Of a DNA stretch of 5,041 bases, positions 4,983-5,041 are shown piece after piece (the first letter of the stretch is position 1; each line of letters starts with the position of its first letter). The stretch covers positions 1 to 5,041 of the forward strand of contig DBBB01000131.1 in assembly GCA_002291985.1 (NCBI GenBank), given 5' to 3'. The DNA is from Firmicutes bacterium UBA995 (GTDB taxonomy: Bacteria > Bacillota > Sulfobacillia > UBA995). Made by a program: the position numbers and the translations under genes. The notes under the pieces were generated by a model, which saw only the letters and a program-made list of their open reading frames with translations, had not been told where the DNA came from and did not search any database.

Positions 4983-5041
4983 TCGCTCACCCCATCATCC
5001 GTGGCCGCCGTCCCCTTGACGCCCCCGAGTTTGAGGCGCTC
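4979..5041 (-). CDS. C-terminal end of an unidentified upstream gene (cut by window edge)
   Basis: Reading the minus strand from the window edge gives 20 open codons, ERLKLGGVKG to DDGVSE, then TGA at 4981-4979. The stop overlaps the ATG of the deaminase-like gene as ATGA. That is the same junction style as two other junctions in this window, which is the main reason for calling it. Codons are GC-rich at the third position in the same way as the neighbours. Too little is present to name a family. Confidence 0.5.
   Translation of the reverse strand, partial: ERLKLGGVKGTAATDDGVSE

Noticed and set aside
1..5041. CRISPR arrays, tRNA/rRNA genes, insertion sequences
   Set aside because: No regularly spaced repeats, no tRNA-like cloverleaf or rRNA landmarks, and no transposase motifs or terminal inverted repeats were seen.

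Overview
The window is a GC-rich stretch, roughly two-thirds G+C by eye, from what is probably an anaerobic or facultatively anaerobic bacterium. Every supported gene lies on the minus strand, so transcription runs from high to low coordinates. Anaerobic metabolism is suggested by the start of a tungsten aldehyde:ferredoxin oxidoreductase (AOR) family gene, two four-cluster ferredoxins, an iron-sulfur flavoprotein-like gene and a FAD/NAD(P)-dependent oxidoreductase. Strong purine-rich Shine-Dalgarno sequences and GTG and TTG starts fit a high-GC bacterium, but I cannot assign a phylum.

Layout in transcription order: (1) the last 20 codons of an unidentified upstream gene (5041-4979), overlapping by ATGA (2) a cytidine/blasticidin-S deaminase-like gene (4982-4557). 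(3) A 309-bp non-coding gap (4556-4248) with a GC hairpin and a C-rich transcript stretch; it could hold a terminator or promoter, but nothing decisive is visible. (4) A DUF917 / S-methyl-thiohydantoin desulfurase-family protein from a GTG start (4247-3090), overlapping by ATGA (5) a flavodoxin-fold protein with a cysteine cluster (3093-2338). (6) A four-[4Fe-4S] ferredoxin from a GTG start (2318-1809). (7) A FAD/NAD(P) oxidoreductase (1801-593), overlapping by ATGA (8) a second four-[4Fe-4S] ferredoxin (596-99), which overlaps by TTGA (9) the first 34 codons of an AOR-family enzyme with a TTG start (102-1), cut by the window edge.

Genes 4-9 are very tightly packed and read as one operon. The probable logic is a redox chain: the AOR-family enzyme exchanges low-potential electrons with the adjacent ferredoxin, and the FAD protein exchanges them with NAD(P). 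This resembles the AorA/AorB/AorC arrangement of NAD-linked AORs. The extra ferredoxin and the iron-sulfur flavoprotein-like protein may form a second electron branch. The DUF917 protein and the deaminase-like protein suggest that the substrate side involves a nitrogen heterocycle; this is inference.
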